From positions 153,191 through 217,190 of the forward strand of contig NZ_JADYUM010000002.1 in NCBI RefSeq assembly GCF_021531815.1: a stretch of DNA of 64,000 nucleotides, in the 5' to 3' direction. The translations under genes and the position numbers were made by a program. This stretch comes from Pseudoflavonifractor phocaeensis. Lineage in GTDB: Bacteria; Bacillota; Clostridia; Oscillospirales; Oscillospiraceae. This document shows positions 31,779-40,938 of the stretch, one piece after another. The number at the start of each line of letters is the position of its first letter. Position 1 is the stretch's first letter. A model generated the notes under the pieces. That model saw only the letters and a list, made by a program, of their open reading frames with translations, ran no database searches and was not told the origin of the DNA.

Positions 31779-34700
31779 ATGACCAACTTCGACTTTCTGA
31801 TCTCCGACCCACAATTCAATACCTTCGCCTCTGTTGCTGTCTCCGCCGAGCGCATCTTACATATCGACCCCGCCGCATGTGTGCTGAACTGCCGGCGGGC
31901 CATGGAGTTTGCCGTCAAGTGGATGTATTCCGTGGACGGCTCCTTGGTGCTTCCCTATGATGACCGGCTGGTTTCTCTGATGGATAACGAGGATTTCCGG
32001 GACATCGTTGGTCAGGACATCTGGCGCAGGATGAAGCTGATCCGCACCCTGGGCAACAACGCCGCCCACACAGGGAAGAAGATCAGCGAGGAGCAGGCGG
32101 CGCTGTGTCTGGAAAACCTCTTTGTCTTTCTGGATTTTGTGGCCTACTGCTACGGCACGGACTACACCGAGCGGACCTTTGACCCTGCGCTCTTAAAGGA
32201 CGCGCCTGCCGCTCCGCCGCTCGTTGACACGGAAGCCGAAGTTAAGCTGGAGCAGCTCATGGCGGAGAACGCCGCTCTGCGGGAGGAACTGACCGCCCGC
32301 CGGGCTGAGCAGCAGCAGACCTATGTACCGAAGCCGCTGGATCTCAGCGAGTACAAGACCCGCAAGATCTACATCGACGCCATGCTGCTGGACGCCGGCT
32401 GGACAGAGGGGCGGGACTGGCTCAATGAAGTGGAGCTGCCCGGTATGCCTAACAAGAGCGAGGTGGGCTATGCCGACTATGTGCTCTACGATGACACCCA
32501 CAAGCCCCTGGCTGTGATTGAGGCCAAGCGTACCTGCTTGGATGTGTCCAAGGGCCGCCAGCAGGCGAAGCTCTACGCCGACATCCTGGAGCAGAAGCAT
32601 GGTCGCCGTCCGGTGATCTTCCTGACCAACGGCTTTGAGACCCGGATTGATGATGGCGCCTACCCGGAGCGCAAGGTAGCGACCATCTACTCCAAGCGGG
32701 ATCTGGAAAAGCTGTTCAATCTGCGCACCATGCGGACAAGCCTGAAAAACGTGATGGTGGACAAGCAAATCGCGGGCCGCTATTATCAGGAAAGCGCCAT
32801 CAAGGCCGTCTGCGACAGTTTCGACCGGCGCAACCGCCGCAAGGCACTGCTGGTCATGGCCACCGGCTCCGGCAAGACCCGGACGGTCATCGCCCTGTGC
32901 TATGTGCTGCTGAATCACGGCTGGGTAAAGAATATTCTGTTCCTGGCGGACCGCAATTCTCTGGTGACCCAGGCCAAACGCAGCTTTGTGAACCTGCTGC
33001 CCGACCTGTCTGTCACCAACCTGTGCGAGGAAAAAGACAACTACACCGCCCACTGCGTGTTCTCCACCTACCAGACCATGATGAACTGCATTGACGCAGT
33101 GAAGGATGAACAGGGGAAGCTATTCACCTGCGGCCACTTTGATCTGGTTATCTGCGACGAGGCCCACCGCTCTATCTACAACAAGTACCGGGATATTTTC
33201 AACTATTTTGACGCCCCGCTGGTGGGTCTGACTGCCACCCCCAAGGACGAGATCGACAAGAACACCTACGAGGTCTTTGAACTGGAGAGCGGCGTACCTA
33301 CTTATGGCTACGAACTGGCCCAGGCCGTCAAGGACGGTTTTCTGGTGGACTTCATGAGCGTGGAGACCAAGCTGAAATTCATCGAGCAGGGCATCACGTA
33401 TGACGAATTGTCCGATGAGGATAAAGCCGCCTATGAGGACACTTTTGAAGATGAGAATGGTGAGCTGCCGGAGCGGATTAGTTCCTCCGCCCTGAATGAG
33501 TGGGTATTCAACGAGGACACCATCAAGGAAGTCCTGCATATTCTCATGACCAACGGTCTTCGAATCGACTACGGCGAGAAGCTGGGAAAGACCATCATTT
33601 TTGCGAAAAACCACACCCACGCGGAAAAAATCTTTGAGATTTTCAACCGGGAGTATCCCCATCTGAACGGCTACGCAAAGGTTATCGACAACTATATGAC
33701 CTATGCCCAGAGCGCCATTGACGAGTTCTCTGACCCGAAGAAGCTGCCTCAGATTGCCATTTCCGTTGATATGCTGGATACCGGCATTGATGTGCCTGAG
33801 GTTTTGAATCTGGTGTTTTTCAAGAAGGTCATGAGCAAGGCGAAGTTCTGGCAGATGATCGGTCGCGGCACCCGCCTGTGCCCCGGATTGATCGACGGAG
33901 AAGATAAGAGCAAGTTCTACATCTTCGATTTCTGCGGCAACTTTGAGTTTTTCCGCATGAATACGGGCAGGCCGACTGCCAACCAGATGGCGCTGCAGGG
34001 AGCAATCTTCAATCTGAAGGCACAGATGGCATATAAGCTGCAGGACCTTCAATTTCAGACGGATGACCTGATTGCATTCCGTAAGGAACTGGTCGCGGAC
34101 ATGGTGCGGAAGATCCGGGAACTGAACAAGGAGAACTTTGCCGTCCGGCAGCATCTGAAATATGTGGAACTATACGCCAACCCCGACAACTATGCTGCTC
34201 TCAGCTACGAGGATACGCTCATTATCAAAGAGGAATTGGCTCCGCTGATTACGCCTGACGAGGATGACCCCGCCGCCATGCGGTTCGACGCGTTGATGTA
34301 TGGTATTGAACTGGCCTATCTGGTCGGCAAGAAGTACACCCGCGCCAGAAGTGACTTGTTCAAGAAGGTCAAGGGTATTGCCGGAGTCGCCAACATTCCT
34401 GAAATCAAGGCAAAATCTGAATTGATTAATCAAATTCTGCACACGGATTATCTGGACAATGCGGGTATCAATGAGTTTGAACATATTCGTGAAAACCTGA
34501 GAGACCTCATCAAGTACATCCCCGTTACCAAGATCCGGTATACGACCAACTTCGATGACGAGATCCTGTCGATGGACTGGCACGAATCCGAACTGGAAAA
34601 CGATGATCTCAGGAACTACAAGGCGAAGGCTGAGTTCTATGTGCGGCAGCACCAGGACGAGGCTGTTATTGCGAAGCTCAAGAGCAATGTGCCTTTGACG

Positions 34701-35069
34701 CGCGATGATGTCCTCGCACTGGAAAAGGTCCTTTGGAGCGAGGTTGGCACGAAAGAAGATTACGAGGCGGAGATCGGCTCCAAGCCTTTAGGGGAGTTTG
34801 TCCGTGAGATCGTCGGGCTGGATATGAAGGCTGCGAAAGAAGCCTTCTCGGAATATTTAAGCGATGCCCGCTTGGACAGCCGCCAAATCTGTTTTGTGAA
34901 TCAGATCGTAGAATATATTGTCCACAACGGCCTGATGAAAGACCTGTCTGTGCTGCAGGAATCTCCTTTCACAGATAAAGGAAGTGTGGTGGAAATTTTT
35001 ACAGACTTGTCTGTTTGGATGGGGATCCGAAAAATCATTGACCAGGTCAATGCCAACGCAGTAGCGTAG
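31779..35069 (+). CDS. hsdR: type I restriction endonuclease subunit HsdR with N-terminal DUF4145
   Basis: These 1096 residues start with a DUF4145 helical domain (residues 1-125; LNCRRAMEFAVKWMY, IRTLGNNAAHTG), followed by a coiled-coil linker. Then comes the HsdR nuclease domain with EVGYADYVLYDD and PLAVIEAKRTCLD near residue 245 (PD-D/E-x-K core). The SF2 motor follows: Walker A MATGSGKTRTVI near 360, DEAHRS near 459, TATPK, and motif VI GRGTRLCPG near 694. The EcoEI-type C-terminus completes it. It translocates and cuts unmethylated DNA with HsdM2S. It is complete, but its hsdM and most of hsdS are on the other strand 10 kb away. Confidence 0.93.
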   Translation: MTNFDFLISDPQFNTFASVAVSAERILHIDPAACVLNCRRAMEFAVKWMYSVDGSLVLPYDDRLVSLMDNEDFRDIVGQDIWRRMKLIRTLGNNAAHTGKKISEEQAALCLENLFVFLDFVAYCYGTDYTERTFDPALLKDAPAAPPLVDTEAEVKLEQLMAENAALREELTARRAEQQQTYVPKPLDLSEYKTRKIYIDAMLLDAGWTEGRDWLNEVELPGMPNKSEVGYADYVLYDDTHKPLAVIEAKRTCLDVSKGRQQAKLYADILEQKHGRRPVIFLTNGFETRIDDGAYPERKVATIYSKRDLEKLFNLRTMRTSLKNVMVDKQIAGRYYQESAIKAVCDSFDRRNRRKALLVMATGSGKTRTVIALCYVLLNHGWVKNILFLADRNSLVTQAKRSFVNLLPDLSVTNLCEEKDNYTAHCVFSTYQTMMNCIDAVKDEQGKLFTCGHFDLVICDEAHRSIYNKYRDIFNYFDAPLVGLTATPKDEIDKNTYEVFELESGVPTYGYELAQAVKDGFLVDFMSVETKLKFIEQGITYDELSDEDKAAYEDTFEDENGELPERISSSALNEWVFNEDTIKEVLHILMTNGLRIDYGEKLGKTIIFAKNHTHAEKIFEIFNREYPHLNGYAKVIDNYMTYAQSAIDEFSDPKKLPQIAISVDMLDTGIDVPEVLNLVFFKKVMSKAKFWQMIGRGTRLCPGLIDGEDKSKFYIFDFCGNFEFFRMNTGRPTANQMALQGAIFNLKAQMAYKLQDLQFQTDDLIAFRKELVADMVRKIRELNKENFAVRQHLKYVELYANPDNYAALSYEDTLIIKEELAPLITPDEDDPAAMRFDALMYGIELAYLVGKKYTRARSDLFKKVKGIAGVANIPEIKAKSELINQILHTDYLDNAGINEFEHIRENLRDLIKYIPVTKIRYTTNFDDEILSMDWHESELENDDLRNYKAKAEFYVRQHQDEAVIAKLKSNVPLTRDDVLALEKVLWSEVGTKEDYEAEIGSKPLGEFVREIVGLDMKAAKEAFSEYLSDARLDSRQICFVNQIVEYIVHNGLMKDLSVLQESPFTDKGSVVEIFTDLSVWMGIRKIIDQVNANAVA

Positions 35070-35083
35070 CTGGTGTCCTAAAT

Positions 35084-35161
35084 TTCTGTCCACTTGACAG
35101 GGAGCGTCACAGAGAAATGTCCGGATTATTGGACAGATATTATGATAATCTCTGGACAGAA
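35084..35161. repeat. 9-base inverted repeat after hsdR
   Basis: TTCTGTCCA (35084-35092) and TGGACAGAA (35153-35161) face each other, with two further GGACA-type half-sites between. It may be an operator of the small gene at 35182 or an IS scar. Confidence 0.3.
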
Positions 35162-35181
35162 CTTTTGAAAGGAGTATCTGC

Positions 35182-35529
35182 ATGGGTTTGTTTGGTAACC
35201 TGTTCGACTTTGACAATGATGGGAAAACTGATGGATTCGAAGAAGCCATTGGACTAAGTTTCATTTTTGCGATTGCCGAGGAAGAAGAGAAGCAGAGGGC
35301 CTTCGAAGATGATTCAGATGAAGATGACATAGAAGAAAAGAATGATCGGCTTGAATCCCTGCAGGAGGAGCTGGAAGAGTTGGAAGACCAGCTGGCAGAC
35401 CTCGAAAGCCGTGAACCGGATGATATCTTTTCCAATCGATATGACCGATGGGAATCCAGAAAAGAGCAACTTGAGGAGCAAATTTCGGATATTGAAGATG
35501 AGATTTTTGAACTGGATTTGGAAGTATGA
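35182..35529 (+). CDS. small acidic coiled-coil protein
   Basis: This 115-residue protein begins MGLFGNLFDFDNDGKTDGFE, with an EF-hand-like D-x-D-N-D-G-K-T-D loop, then a very acidic helix-rich region (EDDSDEDDIEEKNDRLESLQ and EELEELEDQLADLESR). Proteins with the MGLFxxLFDFDxDGKT start are common and uncharacterised in Clostridia. AAAGGAG precedes ATG 35182. It stands alone between hsdR and an IS256-like scar. Confidence 0.7.
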   Translation: MGLFGNLFDFDNDGKTDGFEEAIGLSFIFAIAEEEEKQRAFEDDSDEDDIEEKNDRLESLQEELEELEDQLADLESREPDDIFSNRYDRWESRKEQLEEQISDIEDEIFELDLEV

Positions 35530-35690
35530 GGTGTGGCTATGTAGGACACTCATAATGTTGATGCCTGTTGTGATGATGCTTGAGAAGAATGATAGGAAGA
35601 AGACTACTTTGGAGAAAGCGCCAGCGGGGAAAACAGGAATGCTTTCCTTTCGTGGAGTGCAGCAATGAAAGCCGCCTGTGCGACACCAAA

Positions 35691-35759
35691 GAGACCATCC
35701 CAAATTTTGTGTAAACCTCCGATGTGGAGTAGAATAAAAGCACCATATCGGAGGTTTTA
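35691..35759 (+). mobile_element. IS256-like terminal fragment (second copy)
   Basis: GAGACCATCCCAAATTTTGT, GTAAACCTCCGATGTGG and CATATCGGAGGTTTTA match the copy at 28821-28891 with few changes but lie in the opposite orientation. The internal hairpin AACCTCC...GGAGGTT is kept. No transposase follows. The gap 35530-35855 holds nothing else recognisable. Confidence 0.5.
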
Positions 35760-35855
35760 CATAAGGAGAACGACTGTTTACAAATACATTAGACTTTTGG
35801 AAAAGTAATATGCTATAATCTATAATAAAATAATCTATTTTAGGAGGCATGAGAT

Positions 35856-37355
35856 ATGAAACGATTCATTGTTGCCATAATGGCAGTGGCACTCGCTGTA
35901 TCTATGACTGTAACAGCATTTGCAGCCTCATCGGAGGCTGTCGATGCTGCGGAGGATCTCCATTCATTGGGATTGTTTGAGGGTACAGGTACGAATGCGG
36001 ACGGAACGCCGATTTATGACCTTGACCGCACACCCACACGGAATGAAGCTATTACCATGCTCGTTTGCCTGCTCGGGAAAGCAGCAGAGGCCAAGACTGG
36101 AAACTGGGCAATGCCGTTCACAGATGTGGCAGACTGGGCCAAGCCCTATGTTGGGTATGCCTACGCCAATGGCCTGACATCGGGCACTTCTTCAACAACC
36201 TACGGAGGAAATGACCCTGTCACTGCCACACAGTATCTTACTTTTGTCCTGAAGGCGTTGGGCTATCAAATAGGCACCGATTTCCAATGGGATCAGGCAT
36301 GGAAGTTGTCAGATCAACTTGGCATCACAGATGGAAAATATCAAAACAGCAGCACGCCTTTTTTGCGGGGAGATATTGCACTTATTTCCCGAGCAGCATT
36401 AGAAGCAACGGATAAAGTAAATGGGGAAACTCTCGTTCATAAAATGCTCTGGGATGATGTATTTACAACCGATCAACTTGACAATACACATGATGGTAGT
36501 TTAATGCTTGCCGCAGATATGCCAGACATCATTAGTAACGGTGTCACGGTTTATAATTTGGATGATTTATATGATCTAATACTTTTATCTGTACGCAACG
36601 GGCAACTGGGAATTGGAATTAATGCCCCGGGGTATACCTACGAACAATTGCTTAAAGTATACAATATCGTTTTAGCAGATCCGCTATTCTATAATAAGAT
36701 ATATTACGGTGACAGCGTCTCTGGATGGAATAATTACATTTATCCTCATATTACTGTTGATACGGTCACATTACTGGAATGCTACTATGCTAATCCCCAA
36801 AGATACGAAAAAAATTATAAGATGTATCGACAAGACCTGTGGTATGATCAAGACGAGTTTGATGTCGGTATCTATGATCTCCATGCGTGGGTCACAAAAG
36901 TTGATCAGATATTGCAAGATACAATTACAGAAGGCATGACCGAGAGAGAAAAAGCAAAAGCATTGCATGATTATATATGTCGAACAACTGTCTATGACAT
37001 GGGATATGAGGGTGGTGCATTCATGACTCCTCATTTTGCATCAAATCTGATATTTGATGGACATGGCGTATGTGATGGATATGCATCCGCTTACAAAATT
37101 TTGCTCAACGCAGCTGGAATCGAATGTAACATAATTTGGGGATATGGGACAAAATATGGTCATGCTTGGAATCAGGCAAAAATTGACGGTCAATGGTATA
37201 ATTTCGATGTTTGCTGGGATGATACTGCTTATAACGGCCGGATATGCTATGATTTTTTTGGTAAGTCGAGTGCAGAGTTCGGTCGTGACGGTCACGAGGA
37301 ATTTAATCTTGTCAAACAAGCAAACTATTGTCCCGAGAACTTAAAGATGTGGTGA
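35856..37355 (+). CDS. secreted SLH-domain protein with transglutaminase-like domain
   Basis: This 499-residue protein has a signal peptide (MKRFIVAIMAVALAVSMTVT, cut after AFA), S-layer homology repeats (residues 28-190; LHSLGLFEGTGTNADG, FTDVADWAKPYVGYAYANGL, YLTFVLKALGYQIG) and a C-terminal transglutaminase-like fold. Its predicted Cys-His-Asp triad lies in FDGHGVCDGYASAYKILLNA near residue 402, KYGHAWNQAKIDGQWYN near 430 and DVCWDD. It probably sits on the cell wall and acts as a peptidase or crosslinker. AGGAGG precedes ATG 35856. AT-rich 3' codons contrast with the core genes. Confidence 0.82.
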   Translation: MKRFIVAIMAVALAVSMTVTAFAASSEAVDAAEDLHSLGLFEGTGTNADGTPIYDLDRTPTRNEAITMLVCLLGKAAEAKTGNWAMPFTDVADWAKPYVGYAYANGLTSGTSSTTYGGNDPVTATQYLTFVLKALGYQIGTDFQWDQAWKLSDQLGITDGKYQNSSTPFLRGDIALISRAALEATDKVNGETLVHKMLWDDVFTTDQLDNTHDGSLMLAADMPDIISNGVTVYNLDDLYDLILLSVRNGQLGIGINAPGYTYEQLLKVYNIVLADPLFYNKIYYGDSVSGWNNYIYPHITVDTVTLLECYYANPQRYEKNYKMYRQDLWYDQDEFDVGIYDLHAWVTKVDQILQDTITEGMTEREKAKALHDYICRTTVYDMGYEGGAFMTPHFASNLIFDGHGVCDGYASAYKILLNAAGIECNIIWGYGTKYGHAWNQAKIDGQWYNFDVCWDDTAYNGRICYDFFGKSSAEFGRDGHEEFNLVKQANYCPENLKMW

Positions 37356-37403
37356 TATTTAGGAATTGTAGTTCTCTCCATCACAAAACTCCATCTTCTA
37401 TTT

Positions 37404-37434
37404 GGGGGGGCCTCTCTGACGAGGCCCCCGTTTT
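37404..37434 (+). terminator. intrinsic terminator after the SLH-transglutaminase gene
   Basis: GGGGGCCTC and GAGGCCCCC form a stem with a six-base loop, followed by GTTTTA. Confidence 0.8.
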
Positions 37435-37457
37435 ATGCGCGGGTAATGAATAAGCAC

Positions 37458-37607
37458 TTACCTTCCATGTTTTTCTCTTGATTGTATCTTCTGTTTCATG
37501 GCCCGATATTCCCGCTCGGTAATGATCCCTTGTTCCAGCAAGACCCGATTGAAGTAGTACAGCATCCCTTGTTGAAATGCGAATTCTTTCGTACAAGAAG
37601 CAGACAT
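37458..37607 (-). CDS. SHOCT-domain small protein
   Basis: This 49-residue protein reads MSASCTKEFAFQQGMLYYFN, then RVLLEQGIITEREYRAMKQK and IQSREKHGR. The L-x-x-x-G-I-I-T-x-x-E-Y-x-x-x-K segment is a SHOCT motif. AGGAG lies nine bases before ATG 37607. Short SHOCT proteins of this kind often accompany large serine recombinases in Clostridia elements, which fits this locus. Confidence 0.7.
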   Translation of the reverse strand: MSASCTKEFAFQQGMLYYFNRVLLEQGIITEREYRAMKQKIQSREKHGR

Positions 37608-37750
37608 GATCAGCACTCCTATATCTTCTAGTTATAATATGTAGCTGAAAAACGTCTGAAAACGGATTTTTGAAGGGGAAATATAACAGTTCCGCTTTCT
37701 TATTATCTTGTCCGGAGATGTTTCAAAAGATACATTTACATCTCTGCGTA

Positions 37751-38887
37751 CTACTTCTTTCGCTTACCGTCCAACCGAAGTTCCGTTTCGTCATCCTCCA
37801 AGTCCTGCAGAATATCCACCAAAGACGGAAGGCGGTCAATGGGAAAATCGTCCGGTAAGGCCACTGGGTGAAGGTTTAACTGCTTGAAGTGCTGGAAGCA
37901 GGTGCGGACTTGCTTCTCGGACAGCTCCAGTTCCTCCATAATGCACTGAATATCAGAGGAATCTCGCAGATGTTCTGCGATTTTCAGCATTCTTTTTCGG
38001 ACCGTCCCTCGGATGTTTTCTGTATTACGGAGTTCCTGCTCCATTTTTTCCAATTTACAGTGAGTCCCACCGTTGAACAGCTTTTCCGCGTACTGACAAA
38101 TCCACATCCGGCTTTCGCTTGCCAGCGTGGCAATCAGATCACCGGTGTCTGTAATATGTCGTTTATCTGCGTATTTTTCGAGCCACGGCTTCTTAAGCTG
38201 CAATTCAACCCGAAGGATTCCCTTGGTGATGAATTCCTCCGGCAATGCTAAGTTTTCTTTTTTGAGTTGGTAACCTTTGTCATATACAACAAAAGCTACC
38301 GAGTCGTTGCTGAATTTAATAATGTGCTTATTTTTGATACCCTTGCGTCGTTTCCCTGCGTCGCTTTGCTCAAAGAGGTTTTTTTCGTATCCTTTCGGTA
38401 CGGGCTCTTTGTGTAAGAGCTTGAGCAATTTATGAGGCCCTTTTTTCTTGTCCCACAGGATATTGACACACAGATCCAGCCGTTTCAAAGCCCATTCGTC
38501 TATAAACTCGGGTAGGTCCACTTTGCGCATACAGTCGGTAAACGACTGCTCAAATTGATCGCGGTCATCCGGGTCAGACGGCATGATCCCAAGATAAGAT
38601 GCCTCCGGATTTATGAGGCGCCGTGGATTTACAATCAACTTGACATTGCACACATTATACTTGCACTCTGATTCCGTCAGATAGATCCGAGTTCCGTTTT
38701 TGCAGAGCAGACCGCAGAAGTGGCAGCTGGTATCTTCAAATTTCTTCAGAGGGTAGTATTCCTTGCTGCTTGATCTGCTGTTCAGATCCCTGCAATGTTT
38801 CCGAAACTGTTCGTGAGAGGGATGATATCCCAGTTCAAGGGTGTGGTAGCCATAGCCTTCGCTGGTCAGACGAATCGACGTTTTCAT
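37751..38887 (-). CDS. Rep-like replication-initiation family protein (second copy)
   Basis: This 378-residue protein shares a motif order with the one at 17060: WALKRLDLCVNILWD near residue 160, SVAFVVYDKGYQLKKEN near 217, GILRVELQLKKPWLEK near 242 and a C-terminal helical region (LELSEKQVRTCFQHFKQLNL, HPVALPDD). It also has cysteines in CHFCGLLC near 56. The set R-x-D-x-x-x-N, Y-D-K-x-x-x-L, L-R-x-E-x-x-L is reminiscent of gpII/CRI-type initiators. AAGGAG precedes ATG 38887. It belongs to a compact element with the unknown gene at 39292 and the serine recombinase at 41160. The function is inferred. Confidence 0.5.
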   Translation of the reverse strand: MKTSIRLTSEGYGYHTLELGYHPSHEQFRKHCRDLNSRSSSKEYYPLKKFEDTSCHFCGLLCKNGTRIYLTESECKYNVCNVKLIVNPRRLINPEASYLGIMPSDPDDRDQFEQSFTDCMRKVDLPEFIDEWALKRLDLCVNILWDKKKGPHKLLKLLHKEPVPKGYEKNLFEQSDAGKRRKGIKNKHIIKFSNDSVAFVVYDKGYQLKKENLALPEEFITKGILRVELQLKKPWLEKYADKRHITDTGDLIATLASESRMWICQYAEKLFNGGTHCKLEKMEQELRNTENIRGTVRKRMLKIAEHLRDSSDIQCIMEELELSEKQVRTCFQHFKQLNLHPVALPDDFPIDRLPSLVDILQDLEDDETELRLDGKRKK

Positions 38888-39291
38888 AATTTTGACTCCT
38901 TTTCATCAGAATTATGAATGTGTTCGACGGCGCATCAATTTTCAAAAGTGCTGTCTGGCCATAGCAAAAACTTTCACATTTTTAGACCTGAAAATTTCCG
39001 TTTTCGTGCCTGTCTTGAGGGTTCCCGGTAAAAACAGTGTTATGAACTGGGCAAGAAATCCAGATATAATAAGAGACACCCAGGGAAAGCATCTTTCCTG
39101 GGCGTCTCTTTTGTGGAGACGGAACGTCGGTTGAAAAAGTCAGTGGAACTTGCCGAACGGTGTCCGTCAAAAATAGTAAGTCGGATTGGTAGAATACAAC
39201 TGTGACCGCTGATGGTCTGGTTTTCGGAAAAGTTTTAAATCATGGCTGGGAACAAAAAACATTGGAACATCGGAACATGCTTTTTTGACAG
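38888..39291. other. 404-base gap with a terminator and paired GGAACAT repeats
   Basis: No gene was recognised. Besides the hairpin at 39071-39112, GGAACAT occurs at 39264-39270 and 39272-39278, next to the 3' end of the large unknown gene; two more copies lie beyond its 5' end. The region could hold an origin or att site. Confidence 0.4.
39071..39112 (+). terminator. hairpin terminator
   Basis: AAGAGACACCCAGG pairs with CCTGGGCGTCTCTT (one mismatch), followed by TT. Its complement also has an A/T-rich flank, so it may act on either strand. Confidence 0.6.
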
Positions 39292-40938
39292 TTAAAGCAG
39301 AGTTTCCTCTGATTCTGGGAATTGGTTCAGCAGTTGATCTCGAATGTCTTGCGGAAGAAACGTCATCTTTCGAATGTTCAGGATCATTGCGTCCACTGTT
39401 TTGCTATCCTTTTCAGCGACGGGCAAACGCGCCTTCTTTGTATCGTATCGGTAGTCTGTGTCCAACTCACAAAAGTCGCTATATAGGTCAGCTCCATCAT
39501 AGTTGTCACTATAGTTTGATAGCAAAGATTCCAGACGATCCCTACGAAACTGTAGAGAGGCAAAAGGCGCTTCTTTTGGGGAACCTTTTTTCTTCTTGGG
39601 GCTATAGTTTCTGAGATATCCCCAATAATGAATGTTGGGATCGTTTGAATCGGCCAGTGAAAAGGTGCCTTTCGGCGGGACATATAAAAAGTGCTGAGGA
39701 TATCCTTCTTCCAGTATTCGGCACAGGGTGTGTTCAAATCTCGTCTGGATAGAAGTGGAACTGTCATCTTCCTCCTCGTAATCAGAGTCCTGTGCAATGC
39801 TGCAGCTGCCGGGGAGCAGAATGTTGTACCACTCCGACAGAAGAGCGTTGCCTTCTTCGGAGGAAAGGGAATCGTCCTCCTTGCAGGATTTGACGAAAAG
39901 CCGTAATGCCAGCATTTGCAGTTCCAAATGGAACTTTTGGGGACGTTTCACCGGCTTGACATCCGGCTGCTGATTGTAAGCTGCGATCAGTTCTTCCGCA
40001 TCTTCAAAGTAGCGGGACATTTTTTCTCTCCATTTCTTTTTGTTTTCGGAATGTCTGGCAACATAGTAAATATATCGGGCGACAACAAAGGATATCTGCT
40101 GGCAATCCCACAGGCAATCCGAATTTATCAGCTTTTGCCCTTTAATGGAAACTGGTGTGGAAAGCACCTTTTTTGCGGAACAATCAAATAGAATTGGACA
40201 GACCCACGGATTTTTATGCTGGAGGTCTTTCAGATCTGAGGAGGAAAAGAACCGGCTGTGTACCAGAAAAGCAGTGTCACGGTATTGAGGGGGTAATCGG
40301 GTGGACGAGTTGGGGAGCTTCAGGTAGGCTTCGTCAATGAGATTTCGACTCTTTTGCTTGGATGGAAAGATGGGTTGGTAGTTTACTTTCAGTTTTCCGG
40401 AGGTGATCGTAGAAACGCAGAGGGAGCGGGCTATGTACTCCAGCACATGATAGGCATTATCAGCATAGCTGACTGTAATAACAGGGGCTCGCGAATCCGG
40501 AACCGCAATATAGTCGGAGTATGTTGGGAGACATACTCTGGCGCAGTAGCCGGCAAGAATTGTGGCGGTCAAAGTTAACAGTTCTTTTTTGGAATCTATG
40601 TCCTCTCCACATGATGAGATCAGCTTTTTCAGCTCATCCACCCCGTCTGCCCCGGCGTTTGCGTCGCGTTTTGGAGCGTCTTTTTTGGTCAGGGTGGAGA
40701 GGCCTGAAGGAATGGGCAATTTCTTAAGAGTAACCTGACGCCCTTTCTCCTGATACTGCTTTTGCAATTCCGATAAGGTGTTCTTTCTGGTTTTCTTGTC
40801 CGGAAGGATATCCTGCTCGATCCATCTGTCCTTGCCGGACTTTGAAGTGTCACAGATGGCATAGCCCTGTGAGTGGTCATCATACACCCAATAGTACAGT
40901 TTGATCTTGCCCTCTTTTTGGGCTTTTGTTGTCATCAT
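39292..40938 (-). CDS. large protein of unknown function in a recombinase element
   Basis: I do not recognise this 548-residue protein. It begins MMTTKAQKEGKIKLYYWVYD, then DHSQGYAICDTSKSGKDRWI. A middle region resembles a RecA/AAA-like or primase-associated fold only loosely (LLTLTATILAGYCARVCLPT, then VPDSRAPVITVSYADNAYHV). A central DTAFLVHSRFFSSSDLKDL and a charged, low-complexity segment (CSIAQDSDYEEEDDSSTSIQ) follow. There is no signal peptide or transmembrane segment. ATG 40938 is chosen because AAGGAG lies nine bases before it; the frame is open upstream to 41028. It lies between a Rep-like protein and a large serine recombinase. Confidence 0.6.
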   Translation of the reverse strand: MMTTKAQKEGKIKLYYWVYDDHSQGYAICDTSKSGKDRWIEQDILPDKKTRKNTLSELQKQYQEKGRQVTLKKLPIPSGLSTLTKKDAPKRDANAGADGVDELKKLISSCGEDIDSKKELLTLTATILAGYCARVCLPTYSDYIAVPDSRAPVITVSYADNAYHVLEYIARSLCVSTITSGKLKVNYQPIFPSKQKSRNLIDEAYLKLPNSSTRLPPQYRDTAFLVHSRFFSSSDLKDLQHKNPWVCPILFDCSAKKVLSTPVSIKGQKLINSDCLWDCQQISFVVARYIYYVARHSENKKKWREKMSRYFEDAEELIAAYNQQPDVKPVKRPQKFHLELQMLALRLFVKSCKEDDSLSSEEGNALLSEWYNILLPGSCSIAQDSDYEEEDDSSTSIQTRFEHTLCRILEEGYPQHFLYVPPKGTFSLADSNDPNIHYWGYLRNYSPKKKKGSPKEAPFASLQFRRDRLESLLSNYSDNYDGADLYSDFCELDTDYRYDTKKARLPVAEKDSKTVDAMILNIRKMTFLPQDIRDQLLNQFPESEETLL

